This document shows positions 36,496 to 48,132 of a stretch of DNA of 64,000 nucleotides, in pieces. The position numbers and the translations under genes are program-made. Origin of the DNA: Lucifuga dentata (Eukaryota > Chordata > Actinopteri > Ophidiiformes > Bythitidae). Numbering within the stretch: the stretch's first letter is position 1; each line of letters starts with the position of its first letter. Where the stretch lies: positions 124,001-188,000 of the forward strand of contig VXCM01000712.1 in assembly GCA_014773175.1 (NCBI GenBank), given 5' to 3'. The notes under the pieces are model-generated. The model was not told the origin of the DNA and searched no databases. It saw nothing but the letters and a program-made list of their open reading frames with translations.

Positions 36496-39040
36496 GCTGT
36501 CAGCGTTACATTTAGTTTTAGATCTAGATTTCAAATCCAAGCCCCATGGTTCTGCTTGGGATCACATGCAGTTATATTTCTGTTGGATCACTGTATCTGG
36601 AGACAGAGCTGAACTGTATGTGTAGGTACATCGAAACTACTTTGTAGGACAGAAAACTATCAATATTTTGTGTCCCAAGGAGTAGCACAAAAAGCCACTG
36701 ATGTAACACAGTTCTGAGAATTTCAGAGGTTATCTCAGTGTCTTGAATTCATGAGGGGAAACACATCTCATTGCCCAAAGAAATATACCAGTAAGCAGCA
36801 TCTTGTTGTTCCAACCAAGAGCATTACCAAGTAGCTCCCTTGGTGAGAAGAAACAGTATGTTATGAGGTTACACAGGACCTTTACTTTTTTTGCGTGACC
36901 CCTTGAAGATTGGGGTTGAAGAAAAATTTAAACAAGACAAATTGTTCTATTTCTGGAGCACATACTAAACTGCAGCAAGCTTTGACACAGGTTTTATCTA
37001 CTGTAGACCTAAGAGAAGTATTTATGGTAAAGATGAATGCATTTGCATTCAGATTTATTAATCTTTCGTTGACCATGGATCTACCTACATAATCCTTAAA
37101 CCTCTGTCAAAATGAACAAAACTGATCTTTCAAATACATTTTGCACTCATTTATGAGGTCAGAGCTCTGCCACAATTTTGATTTTTTAAAATTTTTTTTT
37201 TATTGAAATACATTTTGGGCCTCGTGTATTGCAGGATTGAAATCCAACAAAAAGCTTTCAGTCCGTCTCTTTGAAGCGGAAGCTCAATTACTCTGGCTTC
37301 ATTGCATGGGTTACGTGGCCTGAGTGGATAGAGTTTGCTTGCGTGTGTGTTAGTGTGTGCACGTATGTGCATGTGTGGTACAGTGCCTGCCTTTTCTTTT
37401 TTCTCATACAACTGTCTTTATTGCTAGGGCCATAGAAATTCGACCAGTGCCCCTGGGTTTCATCAGGCAACTGTTGGGTGTTTTCTTGCCTGGGTGCTCA
37501 TCCCCGTCACTCTGTTCACTTCTCAATTACTATGTTTGTGCTCACTGCAGCGTGACATTAAACCCAGGGTTCAATTTGCTCAGTGATGGACGACAGAGAA
37601 GGCATGTTTGCCAGCCTGACATTTGACAGACTCTGACACTGTGTTGAAAAGTATAATTACAGTAATGAAATAAAAAAGAAACGGGTTATTTACTTATGTA
37701 CTTTGAAGCCACCACTATTAGACTGTCAACTTTTCTCATATGAAGTAGACAACAGAAGTGACAATGGTGGGTAGTTTACTTTGATCCTAGTCATTTTTGT
37801 TCTCTATTTACTGCTCTTTGTCATTTCTCTTTGTATGTCATGTACACATACATTTTAGTTGCTGTCTTTGTCCTCACTTCCCTTCCGTTATTATCGACAT
37901 CGTGGTACATGCTATAGCCTTAGATGTCTCACTGACTTCAAATAAATGAATGACCCATGACATATTAGTTAGACCACCTACTGTGCATTAATGACTAGGG
38001 GAAAGTAAAAATACTTTTTCTCAAAAATAAAAAAAAGAAAAAAAAAGCAGTTTACTGTGTAACTCAAAGCCTGCTGCTGAAAGGTCATCAAAAGGATGTG
38101 GGAGAAGATCGGCTGAAACAGCCAGTTGAGAGTAAATCCAACTTGTAGTATTTTTGAAAAAAATCATTGAGAATTATATTCATAAAACTACAGATGTTAA
38201 AATAGTTGAAAAAATACTTTAGCACTAATTTTAGTATAGAATGTGGTGTGTGTCTTTACTGTGCATGTGTCCTGTCCTTGGATTCTTTGAGATATGCTGC
38301 AGCTGGAACCCAGAGCCCCTCATCAAAATACACGTCAGTGAATCCACTGATGGAATCAACAGTATTCATGTTTCACTGACGGGGCAGGTGAGTTGCAGCA
38401 ACAGGCTCTTAATACCAGGCTTCAGACTAGCAAGACAGTGATCCAGAATATAACCAATCAGAACTCACCATCTCATCAACATTTGGAAACACAGCGTCTT
38501 TATTTAGGATCGATATTAAGTGACTTGAGTCTTCAGTGCCGATGTGTCTCTGTAATTGTCTGCTCGCTGTTGAGAGCAGTGGATGGTATTGAGGGGCTTG
38601 CAAAGACAGAGACAGACGGCCAGTAAAAGAAAAATGTAATATTGCAGCGCTGTTGTGGCTAGTTTGAGGTTTTATGTGCCTCTGTGTGCACCTTTGTCAC
38701 CATGAACCCTCCCAGTAATAAGCTCCTGTGGTGATCCCTCAGCAGTTACACTCTTCACCAGGACATGATAACCAACCACAGGAGAGCTGCCAGTGTGCCC
38801 TGACACAGTCCCCACAAATCAGACTTGGGGGGGCAGCTTGCAAAATAATTGATTTGTCACTGTCGAAGCAAAACAATTTTTAAAATCTTCGACTTTCGTC
38901 TTTAGACCCTCTTTTCCCATGGTTCAGTTGGCTGCAGACACATAATGGTAGCGATTAATTATTCTTTCCTGCAAGTAAAAGCCTGTGAATGCCCAACGCC
39001 TGAGGCAGCGGGCATCCGATTCACCTTGCATTGGGCAGTT

Positions 39041-39065
39041 CTCACAGATGACTTTTTTGTAGAGT

Positions 39066-39102
<37 letters not shown>

Positions 39103-39128
39103 NCTCACAGATGACTTTTTTGTAGAGT

Positions 39129-39165
<37 letters not shown>
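39041..39165. repeat. 62-bp direct duplication around a single N, with (TG)n
   Basis: The block CTCACAGATGACTTTTTTGT...(TG)n...GCGT at 39041-39102 is repeated exactly at 39104-39165 across the N at 39103. This is best explained as two overlapping contig ends left unmerged, so only one copy is likely real. Confidence 0.9.
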
Positions 39166-39166
<1 letters not shown>

Positions 39167-39589
39167 CGTTGGAACAAAATGGTCTGATGGGATGAACATT
39201 GTCCCCCCAATATGCCCCTATCCCATGTTGCTGATTATGCCAAATGTGGCAAAATGAGATTAATTCTAGGTCATGCGAGACAAATGCAGACTGATTAGTG
39301 TTTGCAAATTCTAAGCAGAGCTCGTCAGACCAACATGAAACAAGATCTCAAGCATGCATGTTGCTAGGTAACTCCAACATCCAAGATATAGGTTTCATCT
39401 TAGTCATTTACAGAAGCAGCCTAGTTAAAAATATCTCGGGATGCCTCTAGTGTAGACTACGAGATCATTAATAAAAGGGCATTAATCATTTTGGAAGTTC
39501 GAGGGTTCATTCTTCCAGTTTGCCCCTGACAGGTGTCCCTCAGGCCCCACCGCTGCTACCCATCCCACATTACACTCACTGTGCCACAT

Positions 39590-39720
39590 TTCACCTTGTT
39601 TATTGAATGCCATTTAAGCTGATAAATTAGCCAAGATCAAAGATTAATTAAAATCCTGCTGCTTTCCCTGGGTGAAAAACTGCCAATTGTAAAAGTTTCA
39701 GCTGCATTTTTTTTTCCTCT
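39590..39720. promoter_or_regulatory. Possible intronic regulatory element
   Basis: Repeat-free stretch of mixed composition with a TCF/LEF-type ATCAAAG (39636-39642) immediately followed by TTAATTAA (39644-39651), a homeodomain core. The call rests only on motif clustering. Confidence 0.2.
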
Positions 39721-40861
39721 CCTTGCTCCATGAAAAAAAAGGATGTTAATGGATTTTTAGCTCTGAGGTTATTTACTAGAGGAAGTACTTGGAGGAATTT
39801 AGGTCATGGTGCCCCTGGATGGGCTGTCTGCTCATGCTTCACTGACAAATGAAGAAAACACCACCTAAACTAAATTAGCTGTGACAATATATTCAAACCA
39901 TTATATAACACTGTGTTGTTGTTGAAGTGACATGCTTAATTTATCAGGTCTTTTTCTATGTCTTGCATTAACTGACGCTTCAGTGAATTGAATGTAGGGG
40001 AAATAATGCCAAATCAGATCAACTCAAGCATGCAGCATTTGTTTTGGGTACCCAGCAGAGGGCAGCATGGCTCTACAACAATAGCGCCACTGTCCTAAAA
40101 CCCTGAGGATGGATTTTTTTTTTCTTTTCATTCTCGCCATCTCTTTGTGAGAGAGTGCTCCTGATAAACATCCCCCTTTATTCTAATCATCAAGTCATTC
40201 CCTAGCTTTTAGTGCTCTGTCCGGCCTTCGGTCCATCCCCTCATCTCTCTCACATGAAAGACATCTTTTGTGATGCAGAATAAAAGTACCACGAAGATAA
40301 TACTCCCAATAACGCACAGATCCAGCCTATCTGATATGATTTTCTGGCCTCAATAGAAGCAGTGTTGTTTGATTTTGTTCCTCTTGTTCAGAGTTGGGAT
40401 GTACAGTTTATATTGCAGTAGCCTTGCTACTTTCGTTTCAAGGATTAATTATTACTGTCATTATTTCTTATTGCAGCACCTTCTGACTTTGACAAAAAAG
40501 ACCAATAGAAAAGAAATGTATTCAACTGTTGAAGCAGGGTCTGATGTAAAAGGGTCATAGTGGTAATGAAAATGTAATTGTCAGTAACTGAAATATTTGC
40601 TCTTGCTTGTGAAACATATCAAAATTTGAGATTTGAAATTTGACATTCATTTTAATGTGTTTATTAGCTTTAAGTGTGGGCAGTCTTATTTCTTCAGCAG
40701 CATGGTGTTTGTGTGAAACATTGTAAACATGTATTTTGTTTGGCTTGCTTTGTGTTTCCAGCTATTCCATTTCTCTCCAAACCTCTTCATCACAGCCTGT
40801 GACGTCTTATAAAACAGTATTGTTATTGCAGAGTAAACATTCTTAAAAAAGACCCATGAAG

Positions 40862-40902
40862 TTTTTTTTTTTTTTTTTTTTNTTTTTTTTTTTTTTTTTT
40901 TT
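40862..40902. repeat. Poly-T tract with a single-N gap
   Basis: A T homopolymer with N at 40882, about 80 bp before exon 4. It could add to the local pyrimidine richness, but the immediate acceptor is separate. Confidence 0.9.
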
Positions 40903-40982
40903 GCATTGTGTTAATGTTGTCCTTAGATGAATTGTTATAAATCTGTCAGTGTCCTTATGTTGTTTACATGCTTGGTTTTTAG

Positions 40983-41087
40983 GAAGATATGAATCTCAAT
41001 GAAGAACGCAAAGCCCCTCTGCGTGGGAAGGACCTGAGCACCAAACGCGAGATGGTGGTCCAGTACATCTCAGCCACTGCCAAATCT
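40983..41087 (+). CDS. diaph2: Diaphanous-related formin (DIAPH2-like), coding exon 4
   Basis: Encodes residues 99-133, from EDMNLNEERKAPLRGKDL to YISATAKS. MNLNEE.-.PLR.KD followed by KREMV.QYI is a signature of the DIAPH GTPase-binding domain, present in DIAPH1, 2 and 3. The ending QYISATAKS fits DIAPH2 best. This helical segment lies in the GTPase-binding subdomain, so the exon is probably constitutive. The acceptor is TTTTTAG and the donor is TCT/GTAAGT (consensus), both phase 0. The next family segment (GGLKNSKHECTLSSQEY in human DIAPH2) was not found before position 64000, so the reading frame continues outside the window. Confidence 0.95.
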
Positions 41088-41296
41088 GTAAGTAAAGGAA
41101 TAAACAAAAGAGCGATAGCTTACATGAAGAGTGAGTTTCTACTGTGTAATTTGTTTGATTCTAAAGAACAATGATTCTAACCTGATCCCCAATTTCACTA
41201 GATTGTAGAGAGTAATTAGTTTAACCTCTATTTTCTGGTTCACTTTCTTGTGTCCATTCTTATTCTCTCTCTCTTTTCCCCCTTGTTTTTCCCCCG

Positions 41297-41330
41297 TGCT
41301 TCAAATGGCCCACGATGGCCATTTGAAGCA
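41297..41330. repeat. Perfect inverted repeat, 14-bp arms
   Basis: TGCTTCAAATGGCC and GGCCATTTGAAGCA around a 6-nt loop, 0.2 kb after exon 4. Confidence 0.85.
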
Positions 41331-41987
41331 TTGGTTGTAAATTGTGTTCACTCACTCATTAATGAAGCTATAGGTGGATGGTCAGCGCTCATTCAAGCTC
41401 TTGCTTGCAGTGTTCTCAATAAGCACAGGTTGACTGTTTGCCGCATCTCAAGACAACTCACCAATCTATTAGAATTTTGGGTATTTTCCCTAATATTTTG
41501 TTTGGTAATGTAGTTTGTGTGTCTGTGTCTGTGTGGTTGGTGTACAAGTAGCCACAGATTGCACTTAGTAATGGAAGTTGGAGGAATGTTGGCTTTATGA
41601 CAAACCAACATAGAGGAACATATTTGAAGGATGTAAAAAAAGAGGCCTTTTTGTAATGTTGTTGAATCCAATTAACATTAATATATACTTACATTACTAA
41701 GATATAACTTAGCAGTTGTTTGAATGCTGTTATATGGCATTTTGTACTAAACTGATCACCACAAACTTTTTGCATTAACTGGTATCTGCAGGTCCCATTA
41801 CTTATTGGGCGGGATACATAAACCACAATGCCGGCTTAACATGTCAGTAAGAGCAAATATTGTCACGCAAGCACGTTCCCTCATTCATAAATGCCGGTTA
41901 CTGACATCTTTTAGCGTCTTATCAACTTAATAATGTGCTTAGCAAGTTTTGATGATGTTCATTGAAATTCTTGGTTCTGCAGTATTG

Positions 41988-42996
41988 AGGTGGGGCCACA
42001 CTACAAGACTTTTTAGTCATGGCCGATTAATACAAGACACACTACACAACTGAATCGGAAAGATTCAGTCCGCTCAACGCACCACACATAAAGAAGACAG
42101 CGATCCTACCATAGCAGATTATTGAGCCCACCCACAAATCCACAAGCATCCTGTAGGTGGTCATGCACCACATAAGTTTGTCAACTGCTGTAAACCCAAG
42201 TGAAGAAGAAGGAAGAAAGGAATAGATTATTACTTATTATTACTACTTAATTATTATTACTGTCTACACATTAAAACTATTATGTTAACCTTCTTGCTCA
42301 TAGTATTTCTCGGAGTTATGTGAGGTTTTAAAAAGGCCAGCCTTTTCAGGATCCACTTCTGTTTGGGTGTAGGTTCTCCCCTCCACTGCCATTCAGTTTT
42401 GGCTTAAGAAGCCGGCTGTACTGGCGCAGAGACACGCATCTTGTTTTTACCTTTTGAACTACAGTTTCAGAGAACTTTCCATTAAAACACAAAGCAAAGC
42501 CATTTAATAGCCATTATTCATGTTATAAGTCACACTCTATCCATCCATAATGACACGAAAGCTAGCTAGTCACTCCTCAGCTGATGTTCCCAGTTTCTCT
42601 GTGATACATGCCAAGGCTTTCTGCTTGTCTGTACTGTTGTGGAAATACCGCATTTAAATTAAAAAGGCACTCCTGATTTTGCCACATATCGACAAGACGC
42701 TCCTCCATGTCCCCAGACCAGCATAATGCTGACATTCGTGTAAGACATGTTTTCACTGCTGCAAAAACTTTCCTGTTATTTAAAAAAAACGCTAGTTTGG
42801 AGGATATCCAGTTGGCTGCCAGCCGATTATTTCGAACATGTTTCATATCATCAGAACTGGGCTGACTGATACTGATTAAACACCACATAAACAGATTGAG
42901 CGTTACCATGTGCCCCAACTAACTTAATCGGTGACTTGGCCTGACTTGGCCCAACTGCTTAATTGGGCTTATTAATCCTGTAGTGTGGCCCCAGCT
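41988..42996. mobile_element. PIF/Harbinger-like DNA transposon remnant
   Basis: Terminal inverted repeats TGGGGCCACACTACA (41991-42005) and TGTAGTGTGGCCCCA (42979-42993) are exact. Extending by AGG/GCT gives ends flanked by TTG and TTA, a near match to the 3-bp TTA/TAA duplications of PIF/Harbinger elements. The interior carries a degraded minus-strand frame resembling a Myb/SANT-MADF DNA-binding protein, the second gene typical of this superfamily. The transposase itself is missing. About 1.0 kb. Confidence 0.75.
42577..42750 (-). pseudogene. Degraded Myb/SANT-MADF-like transposon protein fragment
   Basis: The minus frame contains WSGDMEERLVDMWQNQECLF, then a tyrosine and charged residues (YRQAESLGMYHRE) spaced as in a MADF domain: an EE-L---W pattern, a CLF/CLY step, then Y-R-----A---I. 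Such proteins are encoded next to the transposase in Harbinger elements and bind the element's DNA. Here the frame is short, the C-terminal half of the domain is eroded and nothing recognisable precedes it, so it is a non-functional remnant. Family assignment is by pattern only; a chance frame is possible. Confidence 0.5.
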
Positions 42997-43329
42997 TTAA
43001 TAAAGTAAAACATCACCACATACAGAGGTGAGGACATAGTCAGCTTGATTACACAGATGGGGAAGCCCAAACACATGTCATAGTTTATGTAAATGCACCA
43101 CTGGACCCACAGTTTTACTCTACTTCTGGGTGCTTATTCAGAACCTTGTTGGAGTTTGTATTCTAAGCTGCTTTTTGCCCATTCTTTCTGAATATTCATT
43201 TTAATTACTTGAATCCAAAAGTAGCAGTTATTAATTCTGATAGTAATGAATTTTACGATGACTTCCCCGTCCTCTCTATGAAATTATGCCAAGATCATGA
43301 AGTGGAAATCACATTATAGCACAGAGCAA

Positions 43330-43640
43330 GAAAAACGATTTCTATCCCCTTTGCTTTCTGAACCTGGTAGCTCTTCTCTTGACATCATCATTTATTATTG
43401 TCCTCATTGTTATGGTAATTAACTGGCATTATTGATAACGACGATTATCTGTAATGATTGAATTCTTCACAGGGCCCATTACGCTTTGTGAGCAATGATA
43501 TATTTATGAAAACGCATAATGTAATCTGTGTAGTCAAGTGACAGAGGACAGAATGTGATGTCTGTCAGAACCCTGCTGTCACTTTAAATAGGACTGAAGG
43601 AGGGCGATTGAATGCCAGGGATGATGTGGTGTTTCTACTC
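43330..43640. promoter_or_regulatory. Possible intronic regulatory element
   Basis: Repeat-free stretch with a TAATTA homeodomain core (43416-43421) amid several ATTA/TAAT motifs and a TGACAG site. No simple repeats interrupt it for about 300 bp, unlike its surroundings. Weak evidence. Confidence 0.2.
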
Positions 43641-44005
43641 ATATACAGATTCACACAAGTGTGCAGACGTTTACACAAGGGCACTCATACATGCGCACAC
43701 ACTTTGTCAGGTTCTGCTATGATAATGAAGTACCATTTCATCTTGAGCTTAACATTGTAGGGGGCATATGTCTGTGATCCTCATCATGCTGTGAAGCTGC
43801 TGCCAAATCCTCTACACAGTGAATACACAACATACACAATAGAAAGTCTGAGGGATTACACAGCAGGCCAGTTATTTAATTATAAAAGAGTTAAGCAGAG
43901 AATTGCCACTAAAATATTGGTTATAGCAAACTGTTTGTTTTTTGTGTTGAGTGAAACTTGAAATGAGTAAAAAATAAAAAAAAATCTCATATAATCAATA
44001 TCTAA

Positions 44006-44764
44006 GGTTGGATTTACACTACCACGCACATGCGACCTGATTCCGATTTTTTTTTACGCGTATGTGACACGTATTGGATACGTTTCCTGAAGATGTAAAT
44101 GGTAAAAAGCCACATGAAATTGGATTTGCTCAGATCCGATTTGGGCCACATCAATATGTGGAAATAAATCGGATATGTATCTGATATCCGCCAGTGCGAC
44201 TGCTGTCTAAATACATAGATCAGAATTTCTTTCATATTCCAACATCATGTTCTATCTTATCTGCATATGGATAATGTAAGCGATCCATACGATGACTGCT
44301 CTCTGTAAACAGAAATGGAGGACATACTATATATATCAGACCCACTGATGTTTGTTAGATGTCAAATTGATGTGTTAGTGTGACAGTTGCTGTTACAGCG
44401 GGTGGAGCTATACTCCACCTGCTTCTCCTCAGTGATTAACCGATGAGCATACGCCTGCTGAAACGACGTGTCCCAATAGGAGAGATAACACACAACATAG
44501 CCTATCAGATGTTTCTCTCTGCATGTTAAAGCTTTAACCCGCTGATTATATTTTTAGATAGTTCTCTCTCCACTGTAGCGTTTTGTTTGCATCCGTCTCA
44601 GAAATGTGTGCATGCACAACTGCATCTGGGCTGCTACAGGTAAAAACCATGTAAATATCGGATATGAGCCGCTTAAAAAAGAAAATGTAAATACGCTGAA
44701 CAAAAAATCGGATATAGGCAGAAAATCGGAATTGGGCATCAAGACTTGTAGTGTAAATCCAGCC
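44006..44764. mobile_element. Harbinger-type MITE with TAA target duplication
   Basis: Inverted ends GGTTGGATTTACACTAC (44006-44022) and GTAGTGTAAATCCAGCC (44748-44764) match at all but one position. They are flanked on both sides by TAA (44003-44005 and 44765-44767), the 3-bp target duplication typical of PIF/Harbinger. The interior has several AATCGGATAT-like repeats in both orientations and no coding capacity. CpG content is higher than in flanking DNA, as in a fairly recent insertion. Confidence 0.85.
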
Positions 44765-45448
44765 TAATTTCTCCATAAGTATCAGCAGATCAAACATTTA
44801 TGAAACATGAAATTTTCTTATTGGTAGCTACTTTCACACATTAGAATGAATAAAAAACACAACTGATAAAATATCTTTTGAAAATGGATTGTCTTAGACC
44901 AAATAGATATTTTTTTAGTCACTGATGAGAAATGTATTCTGCACTAAATGATTCAAAATGTAAAATGTAAATATAGGAGTGACACATTTTCCATATGATA
45001 CGGTGTCTCTGTTTCCTTCACCTTTATTGTGTCTTAGTCTTTTAAAGATGATTGCTACCTTGTGAGATCACTTTTTGGGGGACTCTGGATTTGGTCTCTG
45101 GCCTAACTTTCTAACTTGCATCCATCTACTCAGTAATGAACTCACACATCTTTTAGCCTCATTTACTTTTTTATTCTTCATGGAATTATTAGGTCCCAAT
45201 AAAATGTGGGATTACTCTGACAGAAGCATCCTGTTTTGCACGGATTTTTACTGCACTCGTGCAAATGCAAGTGTGTTAAGGTCACTGGGGGTGTTTGTGA
45301 ATGTCACCTGCTGCCCACATCAGTACTCAAATATGCCCATTTAGACTCGGACACCTGTTTACCTCCTTGAAGCTGCAGAGTACGCAGACTTGCTGAGATG
45401 CCCCTGGAGAAGGAAATTCAAATCTGTAAATATTGATGGAACAAGAAA

Positions 45449-45485
45449 TATCCCCCAGTATTCCCCAAATATCCCCCAGTATTGT
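45449..45485. repeat. Short tandem duplication
   Basis: AATATCCCCCAGTATT occurs twice, about 20 bp apart, with a linking CCCCA. Confidence 0.7.
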
Positions 45486-46892
45486 GGCCTTTCCTCCTGT
45501 CTGTTTCTACAGAGCTGCTCAGTTGAGCAAGTGGTTTAGTGACTCAGCAAAAGCAACAATATTAGTTTTCTGCCACAAAGAAGGTACAACCAAAACACCT
45601 CAAATTTTGCTAACTTTACATAATGTTCCTTTGAAAACCATGACTGTCGTATGTGTTCATCATTCTGCCATTGTTGTAGTATAATGACAACCTATGTGGA
45701 GATTTGCCATAAAACCATCCATCTTAAAATGATAGCTAACAGGACAAAAGGCTCATCAACAGTTTGTTTCCTCGTGTAAAATATATCTTTTCAAAGCAAG
45801 TCAAAGCCCCTTTTTTTCTCCCTCCTTCCCTCATGAATTGTCACCTCCCTGCTGGTCAGTCAGCAGGAGTCAAGCAGAGTACCCCAACAAAATGGAATGA
45901 ATTCTAAGTTGACCCTGTTCATTTGAATAGGAGAAGTGTTTCAATTGAATCCAGCTCTGCTTTTGCAGCAGTCTGTGGACGTCCTTGACCATCAACTTTG
46001 CATGAGCACTTTCCTTTCTGTCTTACCTTGTTTCTTACTAGCTCTCTTCTTCATTCCTGATAAATGTGTTCCAACATTCTCAAAACTGCCAACACATTCC
46101 TTTTAAGCTAATAGAATGACTTATTCCTCTGAGATTGAATTTGCCAACAAGCATTGGCCATTTTTGTGTTTAAATTCAATTGTGTCTCAGATTTAGGAGG
46201 GGTGTGAGGCAGGGTCTTGAAAGGGGAATTGTGCAGCGCTCGGTGCTGCCATATTGCAGTCGTATTGAAATATTGATTTGTTAGATATGACCACCAGTGT
46301 GCCACCTTTTCTCCTAATGGAGCCTGACATTTTCCCAGATAATCAAGGGCTTTTCTTAATATAATGATGGTTGTTTATAACAATCAGCAAATAGATTTCT
46401 ATCATGAAAATAGATGGTTACATTTATAATGGGAAGAAAATAAATGCCTTTGTGCACAGTGACATGTCGTTCCAAGTTTAGAGATGCTTAATGTCACACC
46501 ACACCAGGTAATAGTAACTCTATACTAATCAAATGACTATTTCCTGAGAACAGACTGGAGTCTTGCCCCTGTTTAGTGAGAACAGGTGTTACATTGTATT
46601 CTAAATAGAAACTCTTGTTGGTTAAAATATGTTGTTCCCCTCAAACTCCTTCCTGACTGTTTTCTATGCTGAGCCAAGACAGTGTCTGTTCTTTAGGTCA
46701 AGCTGCTCTAAAATAAGATTCAAAGATAAACATCCAGTGTTGCAGCATCAACAGCTGTGAAAAATATCAAAAGTGTATTTCACATCAGAATGACTCACTT
46801 CAAGGTGCCTGGCCTGTTGTGAAATATTCCCCAATGTCAGACAATGACATGCTGCATTCAGCGGCAGGAAGAGGAAATGTGGATATTGATTT

Positions 46893-46921
46893 AAAAAAAA
46901 AAAANAAAAAAAAAAAAAAAA
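46893..46921. repeat. Poly-A tract with a single-N gap
   Basis: An A homopolymer with N at 46905. Confidence 0.9.
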
Positions 46922-48102
46922 GCATGTGCATCATCGAGCATTGACATGTTTAAAACGGACTTTATAGGTGTCATAAACTCTTGGCAGAGGGATGAAGAGG
47001 CAAACCAAGCATCTAATGGCCACAGTGGGAGAGTTTGAGAGTGACAGTAAAAGAAATGGAAAGTGAGATTAGAAGAGACAGAAGGAGGAAGAGGGAGAGT
47101 GCGTGTGGGAGAAAATGAAATTCGGAAAAAGGAAAAAAAATGACAGGGTGGCATTCCGTAACTCTCTGTATTCAACATGCATTTCCTCTGAAACATGCAG
47201 CACAGGGAGAAGTGCTCAGCTGCAGATTAGAATACATTTACCTGTCTGACAGACACCCTCCTACTGAGAAACCAGCGCCACAGTCACAGTAAAAAAAAAC
47301 ACTCCTGCTACCTGCTACTATTGACAGATAACAAGGTTACATTTCAGGATTCACGCTGACTGCATTGGCTCAAGGTAGCGATGCTTCACAAATTTGACAC
47401 CTGAAGTCCAATGTTAATGGCAGGTGATTAATTTAAAAAAAAATATATATAAATAAAGGGAGAGCCTGCATCCTGTCTGTCCACACTGGCTATTGTTTCT
47501 TTTAGAGATCTATTAATGTACCAATCAGTAAATCACAAGGACAAACAGATGTCAGGCAGCAATTATGTGGAAATCGGCAAGTTAAATTATGTTAATTCAT
47601 CACCTCCACAGTTGTTGCTGCTGTTTGTTTATATTGTCTTTGTTATGGTCAAGTACATGCAAGGCAGTAATATTACCAACAAGAAAATACTCAAAATGAT
47701 GTGGTTATACTTGATCAGACTTTTTGTGTCTGTGTTTTATTGACCCACAAACAACTAATGAGAAAATGTTGACACCCGCAGCTGCCAAAATCTGACACTT
47801 TCTTCTCCAGTATGTCCCCTCATTGCAAAAGTTCTCTTTGTTGTCCATTCCAATGTTAATCATATACTGTGTGCTATAACTGTGTGAGGAACATTTGTGA
47901 TGTCAGCACAGGTTACACTAATGCTTCACTGTGTAATGGAGAGGATTTCTCTGGCCTACTAATGATTGTGCTATTTGTGTCTTTTTACACATTAACTCCC
48001 TCCTCCGCTGACCGCTGCATGCAGATAACTGGGAGCAAAGTTACAGTAAGTAGCCCATTATTTATTTGGCTTCTGAATCTTGTTCTTTCCATGTATCTGT
48101 CA

Positions 48103-48132
48103 CACACAGACACACACACACACACACATACA
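48103..48132. repeat. (CA)n microsatellite
   Basis: A CA run with one AGAC and one ATAC interruption. Confidence 0.9.

Larger units (their letters stand above)
36085..40982 (+). other. Intron 3 of the formin gene
   Basis: 4.9 kb from GTGAGC to TTGGTTTTTAG. It contains a hairpin, a TG array with an assembly duplication, a poly-T gap and a possible regulatory stretch near 39.6 kb. No nested gene was recognised. Confidence 0.85.
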
